Of a DNA stretch of 15,602 bases, positions 1 through 8,326 are shown one piece after another. Position 1 is the first letter of the stretch, and the number at the start of each line of letters is the position of its first letter. Made by a program: the position numbers and the translations under genes. The notes beneath the pieces were generated by a model. The model was not told the DNA's origin, searched no databases, and saw only the letters and a list, made by a program, of their open reading frames with translations. Source of the stretch: Paenibacillus sp. oral taxon 786 str. D14 (GTDB lineage Bacteria; Bacillota; Bacilli; Paenibacillales; Paenibacillaceae); the NCBI RefSeq assembly GCF_000159955.1, contig NZ_GG695994.1, positions 40,627-56,228 on the forward strand, given 5' to 3'.

Positions 1-132
1 CCTAGATGACCTTTACCCTAACGCGGTGCACTCACCTCAACCTTGTTATGCGATCTATGTCATATTTCGCACCAGGCGATGCCATACTTGTCCATGGTTC
101 AATTCCCGATAAGTCAAAAGCCACCTGTTTCA

Positions 133-162
133 ATCATAATCAAGTTTTCCAAATACCGTCAA
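133..162 (-). promoter_or_regulatory. Candidate sigma-A promoter pointing left out of the window
   Basis: On the minus strand a TTGACG hexamer (157-162) and a TATGAT hexamer (133-138) are separated by 18 bases, each matching the vegetative consensus at five of six positions. Transcription would start near base 126 and run off the left edge. No convincing reading frame starts in the remaining 125 bases, so the target would lie outside the window or have a leader. It sits just after the terminator of the 136-residue gene, a sensible place for a new transcription unit. Prediction from hexamers only. Confidence 0.4.
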
Positions 163-216
163 TCAGAGAAACTGTCGAAAAAAGTGGGATCAACGCAAAA
201 CGACTACCATAGTCCT

Positions 217-254
217 AAAAAAATGCAAATAGTCTCCCTTCCGGAAGACTATTT
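217..254 (-). terminator. Intrinsic terminator of the 136-residue gene
   Basis: On the minus strand a 9-bp stem, AAATAGTCT pairing with AGACTATTT (246-254 with 227-235), is followed after a short spacer by seven T (217-223). It begins 8 bases after the stop codon of the upstream gene. The stem is AT-rich, so it may be of moderate strength. There is no T tract on the plus-strand side, so it is unidirectional. Confidence 0.75.
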
Positions 255-261
255 CTAGGAT

Positions 262-672
262 TTAACGATTGTTGTGTAGCAGCCGGGCCCGGCGACGGCT
301 CATGACCGCCAGCCTTTTCTTTAGCTCCTCCGTCCATTTCTCGTCGCCGATTTGTTTGGCAACAGACATGAGGTCCAGCGAAATATCGATTTGGCTCTGC
401 ACAATGGCCAAGGGATCTTCATCTTCCCGATTTACGCAATTTCCGAAAATGGAGTCATCGTCCTCCATCACAAAATCCTGAAAATCAATCTCCGCCACTC
501 CGTCACCATGCGCGTATTCGGCCAGAATTTCGTATTCGTTCTCCACTTTATAATGAACCTCAACCCGGTGGCACACCGGGCAAAATAACAGGGGCACATT
601 ATGTACCTGCGTGCGATAATGCTTTAAGGTGCCCTTTGTCCCCAGCATGCTGGCTCCGCAGCAAAAGCTCAT
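262..672 (-). CDS. Hypothetical protein, 136 aa, cysteine-containing
   Basis: I do not recognise this protein. The frame begins with ATG after purine-rich GGGGTGAAGGGGA and ends just before a good terminator, so it is very likely a real gene. Visible features are a Cys pair at residues 4-5, a CPVC motif at 31-34 followed by His35, His18 and His24 nearby, and one more Cys at 79. The N-terminal part could therefore bind zinc (inference). The middle (about 43-88) is very acidic, with a run EDDD at 70-73. The C-terminal part (about 88-136) is predicted helical and ends in a basic segment rich in Arg. Residues about 93-121, beginning SQIDISLDL, faintly recall the short IDEAL motif of Firmicute proteins, but the match is too weak to assign. 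There is no signal peptide or membrane segment, so it is probably cytoplasmic. It lies downstream of the leuB terminator and is probably transcribed separately. Confidence 0.75.
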   Translation of the reverse strand: MSFCCGASMLGTKGTLKHYRTQVHNVPLLFCPVCHRVEVHYKVENEYEILAEYAHGDGVAEIDFQDFVMEDDDSIFGNCVNREDEDPLAIVQSQIDISLDLMSVAKQIGDEKWTEELKKRLAVMSRRRARLLHNNR

Positions 673-834
673 TCCCCTTCACCCCTTCCCGCGTTTGGTT
701 CATTTCCTCTTCCTGGCTCTCCCTGAAGCCGGGATTTTCATATAATTTATTCGTGAAGCTTGCTTCAAATTCCTGCGTATGAATTGTAAATCCTGGGAGT
801 TTGGCCAATCCTTCGCCAGAGAAAGCTTCTGGGC

Positions 835-871
835 AAAAAACCCCCGATTTGAGCCAGGCTCAAACAGGGGG
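835..871 (-). terminator. Intrinsic terminator of the ilv-leu cluster
   Basis: On the minus strand the stem CCCCC-TG-TTTGAG pairs with CTCAAA-TC-GGGGG across a short loop (841-871), giving 11 pairs with one small mismatch, and is followed by six T (835-840). It lies about 75 bases past the leuB stop and is among the strongest terminators in the window. It marks leuB as the last gene of the cluster, so leuC and leuD are not co-transcribed here. Confidence 0.9.
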
Positions 872-947
872 TCCTTCTTCTTATTTCTTCCCACATGGTA
901 ACATCGGCCATTTCCAAAGTCAATCAAACGGCCCCATGCAGATTGAT

Positions 948-2027
948 TTATTTCTTCATCGCAGCTACGATCAGATCGCCCATTTCCTTTGTACCAATCG
1001 CTTTGCTCTTGTCAACGGCAATGTCGCCGGTACGATGTCCGGCATTCAGCACGTCGGTTACAGCGGCTTCGATCGCGTCGGCTGCATCAGCATAGCCAAA
1101 GGTTAAGCGGAACATCAGCGCAACGGACAAGATCGTCGCAATCGGGTTGGCCAGGTTTTGGCCTGCGATGTCCGGTGCCGAACCGTGTACAGGCTCATAC
1201 AGCCCAAAGCTGCCTTCGCCCAAGGAAGCGGAGGACAACATGCCAATCGAGCCGGTCAACATGGCCGCTTCATCGCTCAAAATGTCGCCGAACATATTTT
1301 CCGTTACGATTACGTCGAAGCTGGCAGGACGGCGCAGCAGCTGCATCGCGCAGTTATCCACCAGAACATGCTCCAGCTCAACGTCCGGATATTCCGGTGC
1401 GATCCGGTTCACGACTTCACGCCACAACCGCGACGTTTCCAGCACGTTGGCCTTATCTACCGAAGCCAGCTTCTTCCGGCGCTTCTGGGCAATCTCAAAC
1501 GCTTGGCGAACGATCCGCTCAACTTCTTTTACGTTATATGCACAGGTATCCACGGCTTCTTGACCTTGCTCTGTATCGCGGCGGTATTTCTCACCGAAGT
1601 AGATGCCGCCGGTCAACTCACGCACAACGATAAGGTCCGTCCCTTCAAGCACTTCCGGTTTCAGCGTCGAAGCGTCCTTCAGGCAATCGAATACCACCGC
1701 CGGACGCAGGTTCGAGAACAAGCCGAGCGCTTTACGAATACCGAGCAGGCCGGTTTCTGGGCGCAGCTCCTTCGGATTGTTGTCCCATTTTGGACCGCCT
1801 ACAGCCCCGAGCAGAACAGCATCAGCCTTTTGACAAATCTCCAGCGTCTCTTGCGGCAGCGGCGTTCCTTTCTCATCGATGGCGATCCCGCCGAACAACG
1901 CATGCTCCGTTTCAAACTGGTATCCGAACAGTTCCTCTGTCCGTTTCAACACTTTCTCCGCTTCAGCCACCACTTCCGGCCCGATGCCGTCACCCGCGAT
2001 GACTGCGATTTTCTTGACTTCTGCCAT
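948..2027 (-). CDS. leuB: 3-isopropylmalate dehydrogenase
   Basis: Cytoplasmic NAD-dependent enzyme of leucine synthesis. It oxidises and decarboxylates 3-isopropylmalate to 2-ketoisocaproate, needing Mg or Mn. The 359 residues match the usual family length. Family catalytic residues are visible: Arg98, Arg108 and Arg136, Tyr143 in GGIYFG, Lys192 in SVDKANVL, Asp224 in DNCAMQL, and Asp248/Asp252 in [12 protein letters not shown]. The NAD-binding [14 protein letters not shown] segment is at 282-295. The reading frame extends 30 codons further upstream. I chose the ATG at 2027 because AAAGGGAG precedes it and [18 protein letters not shown] is the normal family N terminus. leuA is upstream, but a terminator lies between them, so expression depends on read-through or on a promoter in the 110-base leader. 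It is the last gene of the cluster. Confidence 0.97.
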   Translation of the reverse strand: MAEVKKIAVIAGDGIGPEVVAEAEKVLKRTEELFGYQFETEHALFGGIAIDEKGTPLPQETLEICQKADAVLLGAVGGPKWDNNPKELRPETGLLGIRKALGLFSNLRPAVVFDCLKDASTLKPEVLEGTDLIVVRELTGGIYFGEKYRRDTEQGQEAVDTCAYNVKEVERIVRQAFEIAQKRRKKLASVDKANVLETSRLWREVVNRIAPEYPDVELEHVLVDNCAMQLLRRPASFDVIVTENMFGDILSDEAAMLTGSIGMLSSASLGEGSFGLYEPVHGSAPDIAGQNLANPIATILSVALMFRLTFGYADAADAIEAAVTDVLNAGHRTGDIAVDKSKAIGTKEMGDLIVAAMKK

Positions 2028-2097
2028 TGCTTCCAGCTCCCTTTCGTGAACATCCTCTTCTTCAGTTGTAACACACCGGGTAAGGATAGACAAAGAT

Positions 2098-2130
2098 ATA
2101 GAATCTATTAAGGTCATAGGTTTTAACTAT
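2098..2130 (-). promoter_or_regulatory. Two ATAG/CTAT inverted repeats in the leuB leader
   Basis: Between the leuA terminator and leuB lie two inverted repeats using the same half-site: ATAG-N7-CTAT (2116-2130), and ATAGA-T-TCTAT on the minus strand (2098-2108). Their centres are about 20 bases apart, or roughly two helical turns. Such spacing is typical of operators for dimeric regulators such as LysR-type proteins, but no regulator gene is in the window. A weak TTGATG, 16 bases, TATGAC promoter-like pair overlaps the first repeat. AT-rich DNA readily gives short palindromes, so this is tentative. Confidence 0.3.
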
Positions 2131-2138
2131 AAGTCATC

Positions 2139-2175
2139 AAAAAAACAGCGAAGCTGCATGAATCAACTCCGCTGT
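2139..2175 (-). terminator. Intercistronic terminator between leuA and leuB
   Basis: On the minus strand ACAGCGGAGTT (2165-2175) pairs with AGCTTCGCTGT (2145-2155), 11 bp including two G-T pairs, with a 9-base loop, followed by an uninterrupted run of T (2139-2145). It starts 22 bases after the leuA stop. Structurally it is a complete intrinsic terminator in the middle of a biosynthetic cluster, so leuB should be expressed less than leuA or from its own promoter. Confidence 0.8.
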
Positions 2176-2196
2176 ATCCGCACATCCGCGTATTAG

Positions 2197-3729
2197 TTAA
2201 GCCCGAATCGTAGAGTGGCTTTTTCGCTTCTCAATCAACCGATTAATGGCATCGACATAGGCGCGAGCGCTCGCTTCCAAAATGTCGGTGCTAATGCCGC
2301 GGCCCTGTACGGAAATGCCGTTTTGCGTCAGCACGACATGCACTTCGCCTTGGGCATCCTTGCCTTGGCTAACGGACTTGATTGAATAGTCCGCCAGTTT
2401 GACTTCCTCGCCGGAAGCCAGGTCGATGGCGTTATAAATCGCATCAACCGAACCGTTGCCTTCGGCTTCCTTCTCGATGATGTCGCCGCCAAGGGTGACC
2501 AGCCGCACCTTCGCTGCAGGCGTTGCCTCGTTGCCGTAAGAAACAAAGATCGTCTCGAGACGGAATTCCTCCGGCGTATCGACCAGCTTCTCCTCAACGA
2601 TCGCCAGCAGGTCTTCGTCGGTGATTTCCTTCTTCTTATCGGCGAGCGCCTTGAATTTGGCGAAGGCTTCATTTAACCGCTCGTCGTCCAAGGTATACCC
2701 CATATCGACCAGCTTCTCGCGGAAAGCGTGGCGGCCGGAATGCTTGCCCAGCACTAACTTGCTCTCCTTGAGCCCAATCGTCTCCGGCGACATGATTTCG
2801 TAAGTCGTTTTCTCCTTCAGCATGCCGTCCTGGTGGATGCCGGATTCATGGGCAAACGCATTTGCGCCCACAATCGCCTTGTTGCCCGGCACAACCATCC
2901 CGGTCAAGCGGCTGACGAGCCGGCTCGTACGGGCGATTTCCGACAGTTCAAGCGTGGTCTTGGCTCCGAAGAAATCAAACCGGGTTTCCAGCGCCATCGC
3001 CACTTCCTCCAGCGCGGTGTTGCCGGCCCGCTCCCCGATCCCGTTGATCGTTCCTTCGATTTGGTCTGCGCCGCCCAAAATGGCCGCCAGCGAGTTCGCC
3101 GTCGCCAGGCCCAAATCGTCATGGCAATGGGCGCTCAGCTGGATTTTCTCGATCCCAGGCACCTTCTCCTTCAGCGTACGGAAGATGTTGCCGTATTCTT
3201 CCGGATACAAATACCCTACCGTATCTGGGATATTCACCACCGATGCGCCTTCGCGGATAGCCATCGCCGTCATCTCGCAGAGGAAATCCAATTCAGTCCG
3301 GCCGGCATCCTCGCAGGAGAATTCGATCTTGGAAAAGTACTTGCTCGCATAACGAAGTGCCGCCTGCGCGGTTTCCAGTACTTGTTCTTTGCTCATCTTC
3401 AGCTTATATTGCCGGTGGATCGGACTGGTGGCCAGGAACAAGTGAATGCAAGGGTCTTCCGCTCCTTGCAGCGCTTCGCGGACCGCATCGATATCCTGGG
3501 TGCGCGAACGCGACAAGCCGATCACCGTCGACTTCTTAACCGCACGCGCCACAGCGTTCACGGCGGCCAAATCCCCGGGCGAAGCTGCAGGGAAGCCCGC
3601 TTCAATCCGGTCGACTCCCAGCTTCTCCAGCTGATAGGCGATCTCCAGCTTTTCGCGAGTATTCAGGTTGACTCCGGGAGACTGCTCCCCATCCCGAAGC
3701 GTCGTATCAAAAATGTAGATTTTGCGCAT
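2197..3729 (-). CDS. leuA: 2-isopropylmalate synthase
   Basis: First committed enzyme of leucine synthesis: it condenses acetyl-CoA with 2-ketoisovalerate to 2-isopropylmalate in the cytoplasm, and the family is feedback-inhibited by leucine. The 510 residues fit the bacterial type of about 510-520. The DRE-TIM barrel signature DTTLRDGEQSPGV is at 8-20. Metal ligands are visible as Asp13, His201 and His203 in SAHCHDDLG, and Asn237 in GERAGN. A second signature, HESGIHQDG, follows near residue 300. The region from about 390 to the end is the leucine-binding regulatory domain. The frame runs 19 codons further upstream. The ATG at 3729 is preferred because GGAGGAGGTG lies just before it and the family starts at MRKIYIFDTTLRDG. 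ilvC lies about 110 bases upstream and the leuA/leuB terminator follows. Confidence 0.97.
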   Translation of the reverse strand: MRKIYIFDTTLRDGEQSPGVNLNTREKLEIAYQLEKLGVDRIEAGFPAASPGDLAAVNAVARAVKKSTVIGLSRSRTQDIDAVREALQGAEDPCIHLFLATSPIHRQYKLKMSKEQVLETAQAALRYASKYFSKIEFSCEDAGRTELDFLCEMTAMAIREGASVVNIPDTVGYLYPEEYGNIFRTLKEKVPGIEKIQLSAHCHDDLGLATANSLAAILGGADQIEGTINGIGERAGNTALEEVAMALETRFDFFGAKTTLELSEIARTSRLVSRLTGMVVPGNKAIVGANAFAHESGIHQDGMLKEKTTYEIMSPETIGLKESKLVLGKHSGRHAFREKLVDMGYTLDDERLNEAFAKFKALADKKKEITDEDLLAIVEEKLVDTPEEFRLETIFVSYGNEATPAAKVRLVTLGGDIIEKEAEGNGSVDAIYNAIDLASGEEVKLADYSIKSVSQGKDAQGEVHVVLTQNGISVQGRGISTDILEASARAYVDAINRLIEKRKSHSTIRA

Positions 3730-3840
3730 GCCATGCACCTCCTCCGAAAAGCTCCAATGCGGCTCACGCATTAGGCACGGCCGCATTGGATATTCAGGTT
3801 AATACTTATCTTACGTTTTACAATAGGAGCGGTATACCGC

Positions 3841-4836
<996 letters not shown>

Positions 4837-4886
4837 TTATGCCCTCCTAAGATTTGCGGGACAGTCAAGCTGTGCCCTTGATAATT

Positions 4887-4915
4887 AGTATAATATGGTT
4901 TCCTCCGCCTGTAAC
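4887..4915 (-). promoter_or_regulatory. Candidate promoter for ilvC
   Basis: On the minus strand GTTACA (4910-4915) and TATACT (4887-4892) are separated by exactly 17 bases, matching consensus at four and five of six positions. Transcription would begin near base 4880, about 45 bases before the ilvC ATG. It could let ilvC, and perhaps leuA, be expressed when the T-box leader terminates transcription. Predicted from sequence only. Confidence 0.4.
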
Positions 4916-4989
4916 GAGCGGGTATTTCAACGGACCGACGCCTTGAAGCGGTAAAGTGAACTCTTGGCTTGATCGATCCCCTCAAACAC

Positions 4990-5028
4990 CCGCTCGGCAG
5001 CGAGCGGAGAGGTGAAGCCGCGCGCGGC
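4990..5028 (-). repeat. GC-rich hairpins in the ilvN-ilvC gap
   Basis: Two structured elements sit side by side: a 7-bp all-perfect stem CCGCTCG / CGAGCGG with a 4-base loop (4990-5007) and a 12-bp perfect palindrome GCCGCGCGCGGC (5017-5028). Neither is followed by a T tract in the transcribed direction, so they are not intrinsic terminators. They could be an mRNA processing or stabilising structure that sets different levels for ilvBN and ilvC-leuA (inference). Confidence 0.5.
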
Positions 5029-5078
5029 GGCAATTCTACTGTAGTGTCAATGAGCTTTGGTGAAGCCTTGTTTACGTT

Positions 5079-5567
5079 TTACGCGTTCCCCCGGATCATG
5101 GCGGTCACGCCGGTGCGCGACAGCTCCCGGATCCCGTATGGACGGAGCAATTCAATCATTGCATCGATTTTCTCGGTATCGCCCACTACTTGGACGATCA
5201 TGCTGTGCGTCCCGATATCGACGACGGCGGCGCGGAACGTTTCGACAACGCCCATAATTTCCGGGCGCTCCGCCGGCTCCGCTTTAACCTTGATCAAAGC
5301 GAGCTCGCGCGCCACCATCGGTCTGGAGCTGAGATTCACAACTTTGATCACGTCGATCAGTTTGTAGAGCTGCTTCTCAATTTGCTCCAGCGTTTTGTCG
5401 TCCCCTTGCGTGACGATGATCATCCGGGACAAGCCTGCTTCCTCGGATTGCCCTACGGTAATGCTCTCGATATTAAAACCGCGCCGTCCGAAAAGGCCGG
5501 CAACACGCTGCAGAACACCTGGCTGGTCGTTCACTAAAACAGAGATCGCATGGCTTTTCATCATCAT
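5079..5567 (-). CDS. ilvN: Acetolactate synthase small (regulatory) subunit
   Basis: Regulatory subunit (also named ilvH in Bacillus) that binds IlvB, raises its activity and confers valine feedback inhibition. At 162 residues it is a normal family length. The N-terminal ACT domain (about 6-80) shows NDQPGVLQRVAGLFGRRG and NIESITVG. Asn13 and Gly17 sit in the loop where the effector binds in the family. The C-terminal half, from about 82, carries the second conserved domain with VVDIGTHSMIVQVVGD. The start is the first of two overlapping ATG codons. Its A is the last base before the ilvB stop TGA, a four-base ATGA overlap, and GGGGGA lies six bases upstream inside ilvB, so the two genes are translationally coupled as expected for subunits of one enzyme. 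Confidence 0.97.
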   Translation of the reverse strand: MMMKSHAISVLVNDQPGVLQRVAGLFGRRGFNIESITVGQSEEAGLSRMIIVTQGDDKTLEQIEKQLYKLIDVIKVVNLSSRPMVARELALIKVKAEPAERPEIMGVVETFRAAVVDIGTHSMIVQVVGDTEKIDAMIELLRPYGIRELSRTGVTAMIRGNA

Positions 5568-7309
5568 TCACTGTCCCCCATCAACATTTGATCAATGGTG
5601 GAGCCTTGGGTAACCATCGGATATACATTTTCCTCTTTGCTGACCACGAATTCCACCAGTACCGGTCCCGGCGTGTCGAGCGCTTCCTGCCATACGCGTC
5701 TGGCTTCTTCTTTGTTGGTTGCCCGCAGGCCCTTGACGCCGTAAGCTTCCGCCAGTTTGACGAAATCCGGACTTCCCTCGAGATTGATATGGCTGTAGCG
5801 GTTGTTATAAATTAATTCCTGCCATTGGCGAACCATGCCGAGTACCTGGTTATTGATAACCACGACTTTGACCGGAATGTTGTTGATCGCGCAGATCGCC
5901 AGCTCCTGAGCACACATCTGCATGCCGCCGTCACCGTTGATCGAGATCACCAGCCGATCGGGATGTCCCATTTGTGCACCAATAGCGGCAGGGAAGCCAA
6001 ATCCCATAGTTCCGAGGCCGCCCGAAGTGATCCAGGAGCGAGGCTGATTAAATTTGTAGTACTGGGCCGTCCACATTTGATGCTGACCTACGTCGGTCGT
6101 GATGATCGCATCGCCGCCTGTCGTTTCGTTCAGCATCTCGATGACCCACTGCGGCTTCAGCACCGTATCCGAGTCCTTATACTTCAGCGGCTTCTCGATT
6201 TTCATGCGTTGGATTTGTGCTCTCCAAGCATCCGCTTTGTCCGCCCGGGATACGAGTGGATTCAGCATTTCCAGCACCGTTTTGACGTCTCCCACGATCG
6301 GAATGTCCGCATAAACGTTCTTGCCGATTTCCGCTGGGTCGATGTCGATATGCACCACTTTGGCATGCGGGGCAAATCCGTCCAGCTTACCGGTCACCCG
6401 ATCGTCAAACCGCGCCCCGATGTTGATCAGCAAATCGGATTGTTGAATCGACTGGTTGGCCGTATACGTGCCGTGCATTCCCGGCATTCCCATCCACAGC
6501 TCGTGGCCGCTCGGGAAAGCACCCAAGCCAAGTAAAGTCGTTGTAATCGGAATTTGCGTCTTATTAACGAATTCGAACAGCTGTTCATGTCCGCCGGAGT
6601 AAACAACGCCGCCCCCGGCAATAATCACCGGACGTTCAGCCTCCTGGATCGCCGCAGCCAATTTATCCAGCTGCAAGCGGTTTGGCACCACCGTCGGGTT
6701 GTAACCGCGCAGGTTGATGGTTTGGACGGGCTCGAACAACGTTTTGTTTGCGGATACGTCCTTCGGAATGTCGATCAGAACCGGTCCTTTGCGTCCCGTG
6801 TTCGCGATATGGAATGCTTCGTGAATAATTCGCGGCAAATCCTCTACGCGCCGAACCAGATAGCTGTGTTTCGTAATCGGCATCGTAATGCCGGTAATAT
6901 CTGCTTCTTGGAACGCATCCGTACCGATCAGGCTGGAAACGACGTTCCCCGTAATCACAACCAGCGGAACTGAATCCATAAACGCAGTGGCGATCCCCGT
7001 CACCGTGTTGGTTGCTCCCGGACCGGAGGTGGCGATACATACGCCGACTTTGCCGGTAGCCCGAGCGTACCCGTCTGCCGCATGGATGGCGCCCTGCTCA
7101 TGTCGCGTTAGCAGGTGATGGAAGTCTTTAAATCCGTACAGCGCATCGTAAATATACAACACCGCTCCGCCCGGATAACCAAAGACGCATTCGACACCTT
7201 CCAAAAGCAAGCTGCGAAGCAGGATTTCGGAACCCGAAATGACTTCCGGTTTCATCCATTTCTCTCGTAATTGTTCTGTAGACCGCACTTCTGGAATTTG
7301 CGCGCTCAT
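5564..7309 (-). CDS. ilvB: Acetolactate synthase large (catalytic) subunit
   Basis: Thiamine diphosphate enzyme that condenses two pyruvates to 2-acetolactate, or pyruvate with 2-ketobutyrate to acetohydroxybutyrate, opening the valine, leucine and isoleucine pathways. Its 581 residues show the three family domains in order: the N-terminal pyrimidine-binding domain with catalytic Glu71 in RHEQGAIHAADGYARA, the central domain (about 205-345, DINIGARFDDR-like segment near 293-304), and the C-terminal ThDP domain with the GDG-to-NN motif from Gly459 to Asn487, which binds Mg and cofactor. The C-terminal length and FAD-binding central domain fit the anabolic AHAS rather than the catabolic AlsS type, and the adjoining ilvN gene supports this. 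The ATG at 7309 has AAAGGAGG seven bases upstream. A second Met at residue 19 lacks such a site. It is the first gene after the T-box leader. Confidence 0.97.
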   Translation of the reverse strand: MSAQIPEVRSTEQLREKWMKPEVISGSEILLRSLLLEGVECVFGYPGGAVLYIYDALYGFKDFHHLLTRHEQGAIHAADGYARATGKVGVCIATSGPGATNTVTGIATAFMDSVPLVVITGNVVSSLIGTDAFQEADITGITMPITKHSYLVRRVEDLPRIIHEAFHIANTGRKGPVLIDIPKDVSANKTLFEPVQTINLRGYNPTVVPNRLQLDKLAAAIQEAERPVIIAGGGVVYSGGHEQLFEFVNKTQIPITTTLLGLGAFPSGHELWMGMPGMHGTYTANQSIQQSDLLINIGARFDDRVTGKLDGFAPHAKVVHIDIDPAEIGKNVYADIPIVGDVKTVLEMLNPLVSRADKADAWRAQIQRMKIEKPLKYKDSDTVLKPQWVIEMLNETTGGDAIITTDVGQHQMWTAQYYKFNQPRSWITSGGLGTMGFGFPAAIGAQMGHPDRLVISINGDGGMQMCAQELAICAINNIPVKVVVINNQVLGMVRQWQELIYNNRYSHINLEGSPDFVKLAEAYGVKGLRATNKEEARRVWQEALDTPGPVLVEFVVSKEENVYPMVTQGSTIDQMLMGDSE

Positions 7310-7371
7310 CAGTCATCCTCCTTTTCATAGGTTGTTTTTTAAAAGTCAATTTTTGAAACTCTTATTAAGCT

Positions 7372-7424
7372 AAAAAAACCTTCCGTCCGCCGGAACAGTT
7401 TCCTGCTCCGAGGGACGAAAGGTT
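7372..7424 (-). terminator. Regulated terminator of the ilvB T-box
   Basis: On the minus strand AACCTTTCGTCC (7413-7424) pairs with GGACGGAAGGTT, and an inner helix forms around the loop. Seven T follow (7372-7378). The 5' side of the stem begins just after the T-box sequence, so the alternative antiterminator helix can compete with it. It lies about 60 bases before the ilvB start codon. Confidence 0.9.
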
Positions 7425-7724
7425 TAATCCTCCGTGGTACCACCCATTTTTACCCAGCACCTCGCAGTGCCAAGCCTTGACGAGTAAAAGCCTAAGCTGC
7501 CTTACTCGTGGTCCATAACGCGGACCAGACGATTCCCCCTACTAAGCCTTTGTCGCAAGCGCCACCGCGGATGGCTTGCAGCTTTTCAGGGAAACAGCTC
7601 CGAGGTGAGCTCGCAGTTAAGGGATTTTGGTGGTGGTCTCAGCAAATCCATCCACTCTCTGAGCAAAGAGCCCTTAAAGCTTCGTCCTCATCATTGCCGT
7701 TTGCAAGATATGCTTCAAATGTTT
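7372..7724 (-). ncRNA. T-box riboswitch leader of ilvB, leucine type
   Basis: The leader between the ilvB promoter and ilvB has all main T-box elements. Stem I contains the distal AG-bulge/apical sequence CAGAGAGTGGATGG and its partner. Its base pairs GAGG with CCTC (7602-7605), leaving an internal loop in which CTC (7607-7609) followed by A fits the specifier position, so charged versus uncharged tRNA-Leu is sensed. The T-box proper is TGGGTGGTACCACGGAGG (7429-7446). Its TGGT bulge would pair with ACCA, consistent with the A discriminator of tRNA-Leu. Uncharged tRNA should stabilise the antiterminator and allow transcription. The mechanism is known for the family and the leucine specificity is inferred from the loop alignment. 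Confidence 0.92.
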
Positions 7725-7730
7725 AGGAAC

Positions 7731-7760
7731 ATTATATGATTAGATGACACCGCACGTCAA
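7731..7760 (-). promoter_or_regulatory. Promoter of the ilvB T-box operon
   Basis: On the minus strand TTGACG (7755-7760) and a perfect TATAAT (7731-7736) are 18 bases apart. Transcription would start near 7724, just before the T-box stem I. It is the strongest promoter-like sequence on this side of the window. It diverges from the acetyltransferase gene starting at 7865. Confidence 0.85.
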
Positions 7761-7864
7761 TACCCTAAACAATTAAAGTTTCCAACAGGAACCCTTTCCC
7801 TCCTCTCCCTCATATGATAAAAGATAGCGCCCAATCTTATGCACGGTTAGGAGGAGATTCGTGT

Positions 7865-8320
7865 ATGATTCGTTACAGAAGGCCGAAACAGGACGATCCC
7901 GTCATCTACGATCTCATCCGCAGGGAGCTTGTCCCCTTCACCCATATGCCTCCTCAGGATATTGAAGCGGTCTTTAAGGATCTCCCAGTGCGGCTGTCAC
8001 GCGGCGTATCGCTGATTGCGTCACCAACCTACGAAGCGGATCCCGTCGCTTTCATCCATTTTCTGATTTACGGCGACCTGTTATATATCGATATGATGGC
8101 GGTGGCAACGGAACACCAACGGCAGCGTCATGGCAAAACGTTAATGGCCCATGCGGAAAACTTAGCGGTCTCCCGGGGATGTCAACGGGCAAAAGTAATG
8201 GTGGACCGGGATAACACCCGAGCCCACCTCTTTTACCGCAAATTGGGATATCGGACTCAGCGTTACATCCCGTTGTCCCAATGTTATGAGCTGGAAAAAA
8301 GACTGCCCAGCCGCAATTAA
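7865..8320 (+). CDS. GNAT family N-acetyltransferase
   Basis: Acetyl-CoA-dependent acetyltransferase of the GNAT superfamily; its substrate cannot be told from the sequence. The 151 residues fit a single GNAT domain. Motif A is visible as VATEHQRQRHGKTLMAHAE (80-98), with the pyrophosphate-binding loop around Gln87-Gly90. Thr92 replaces the small residue usual at the end of that loop. Motif B follows as DNTRAHLFYRKLGY (116-129). The frame opens 17 codons earlier, but the ATG at 7865 has GGAGGA nine bases upstream and starts with the typical IRYRRPKQDD N terminus, so I prefer it. It is the only plus-strand gene of the window, divergent from the ilv operon and convergent, six bases apart, with the small gene at 8327. 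No clear promoter was found upstream, and its transcript must end inside or beyond the facing gene. Confidence 0.9.
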   Translation: MIRYRRPKQDDPVIYDLIRRELVPFTHMPPQDIEAVFKDLPVRLSRGVSLIASPTYEADPVAFIHFLIYGDLLYIDMMAVATEHQRQRHGKTLMAHAENLAVSRGCQRAKVMVDRDNTRAHLFYRKLGYRTQRYIPLSQCYELEKRLPSRN

Positions 8321-8326
8321 GCCAGC

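Noticed and set aside
6..258. Two overlapping short plus-strand frames at the left end
   Set aside because: No ribosome binding site, no protein-like pattern, and they run through a minus-strand promoter candidate and terminator.
1158..2111. Long plus-strand open frame of about 317 codons opposite leuB
   Set aside because: It is the antisense shadow of leuB, whose catalytic residues are all in place. It has no plausible start context or recognisable domain.
2833..3774. Long plus-strand open frame of about 313 codons opposite leuA
   Set aside because: Antisense shadow of a well-conserved gene, with Arg/His-rich composition unlike a real protein.
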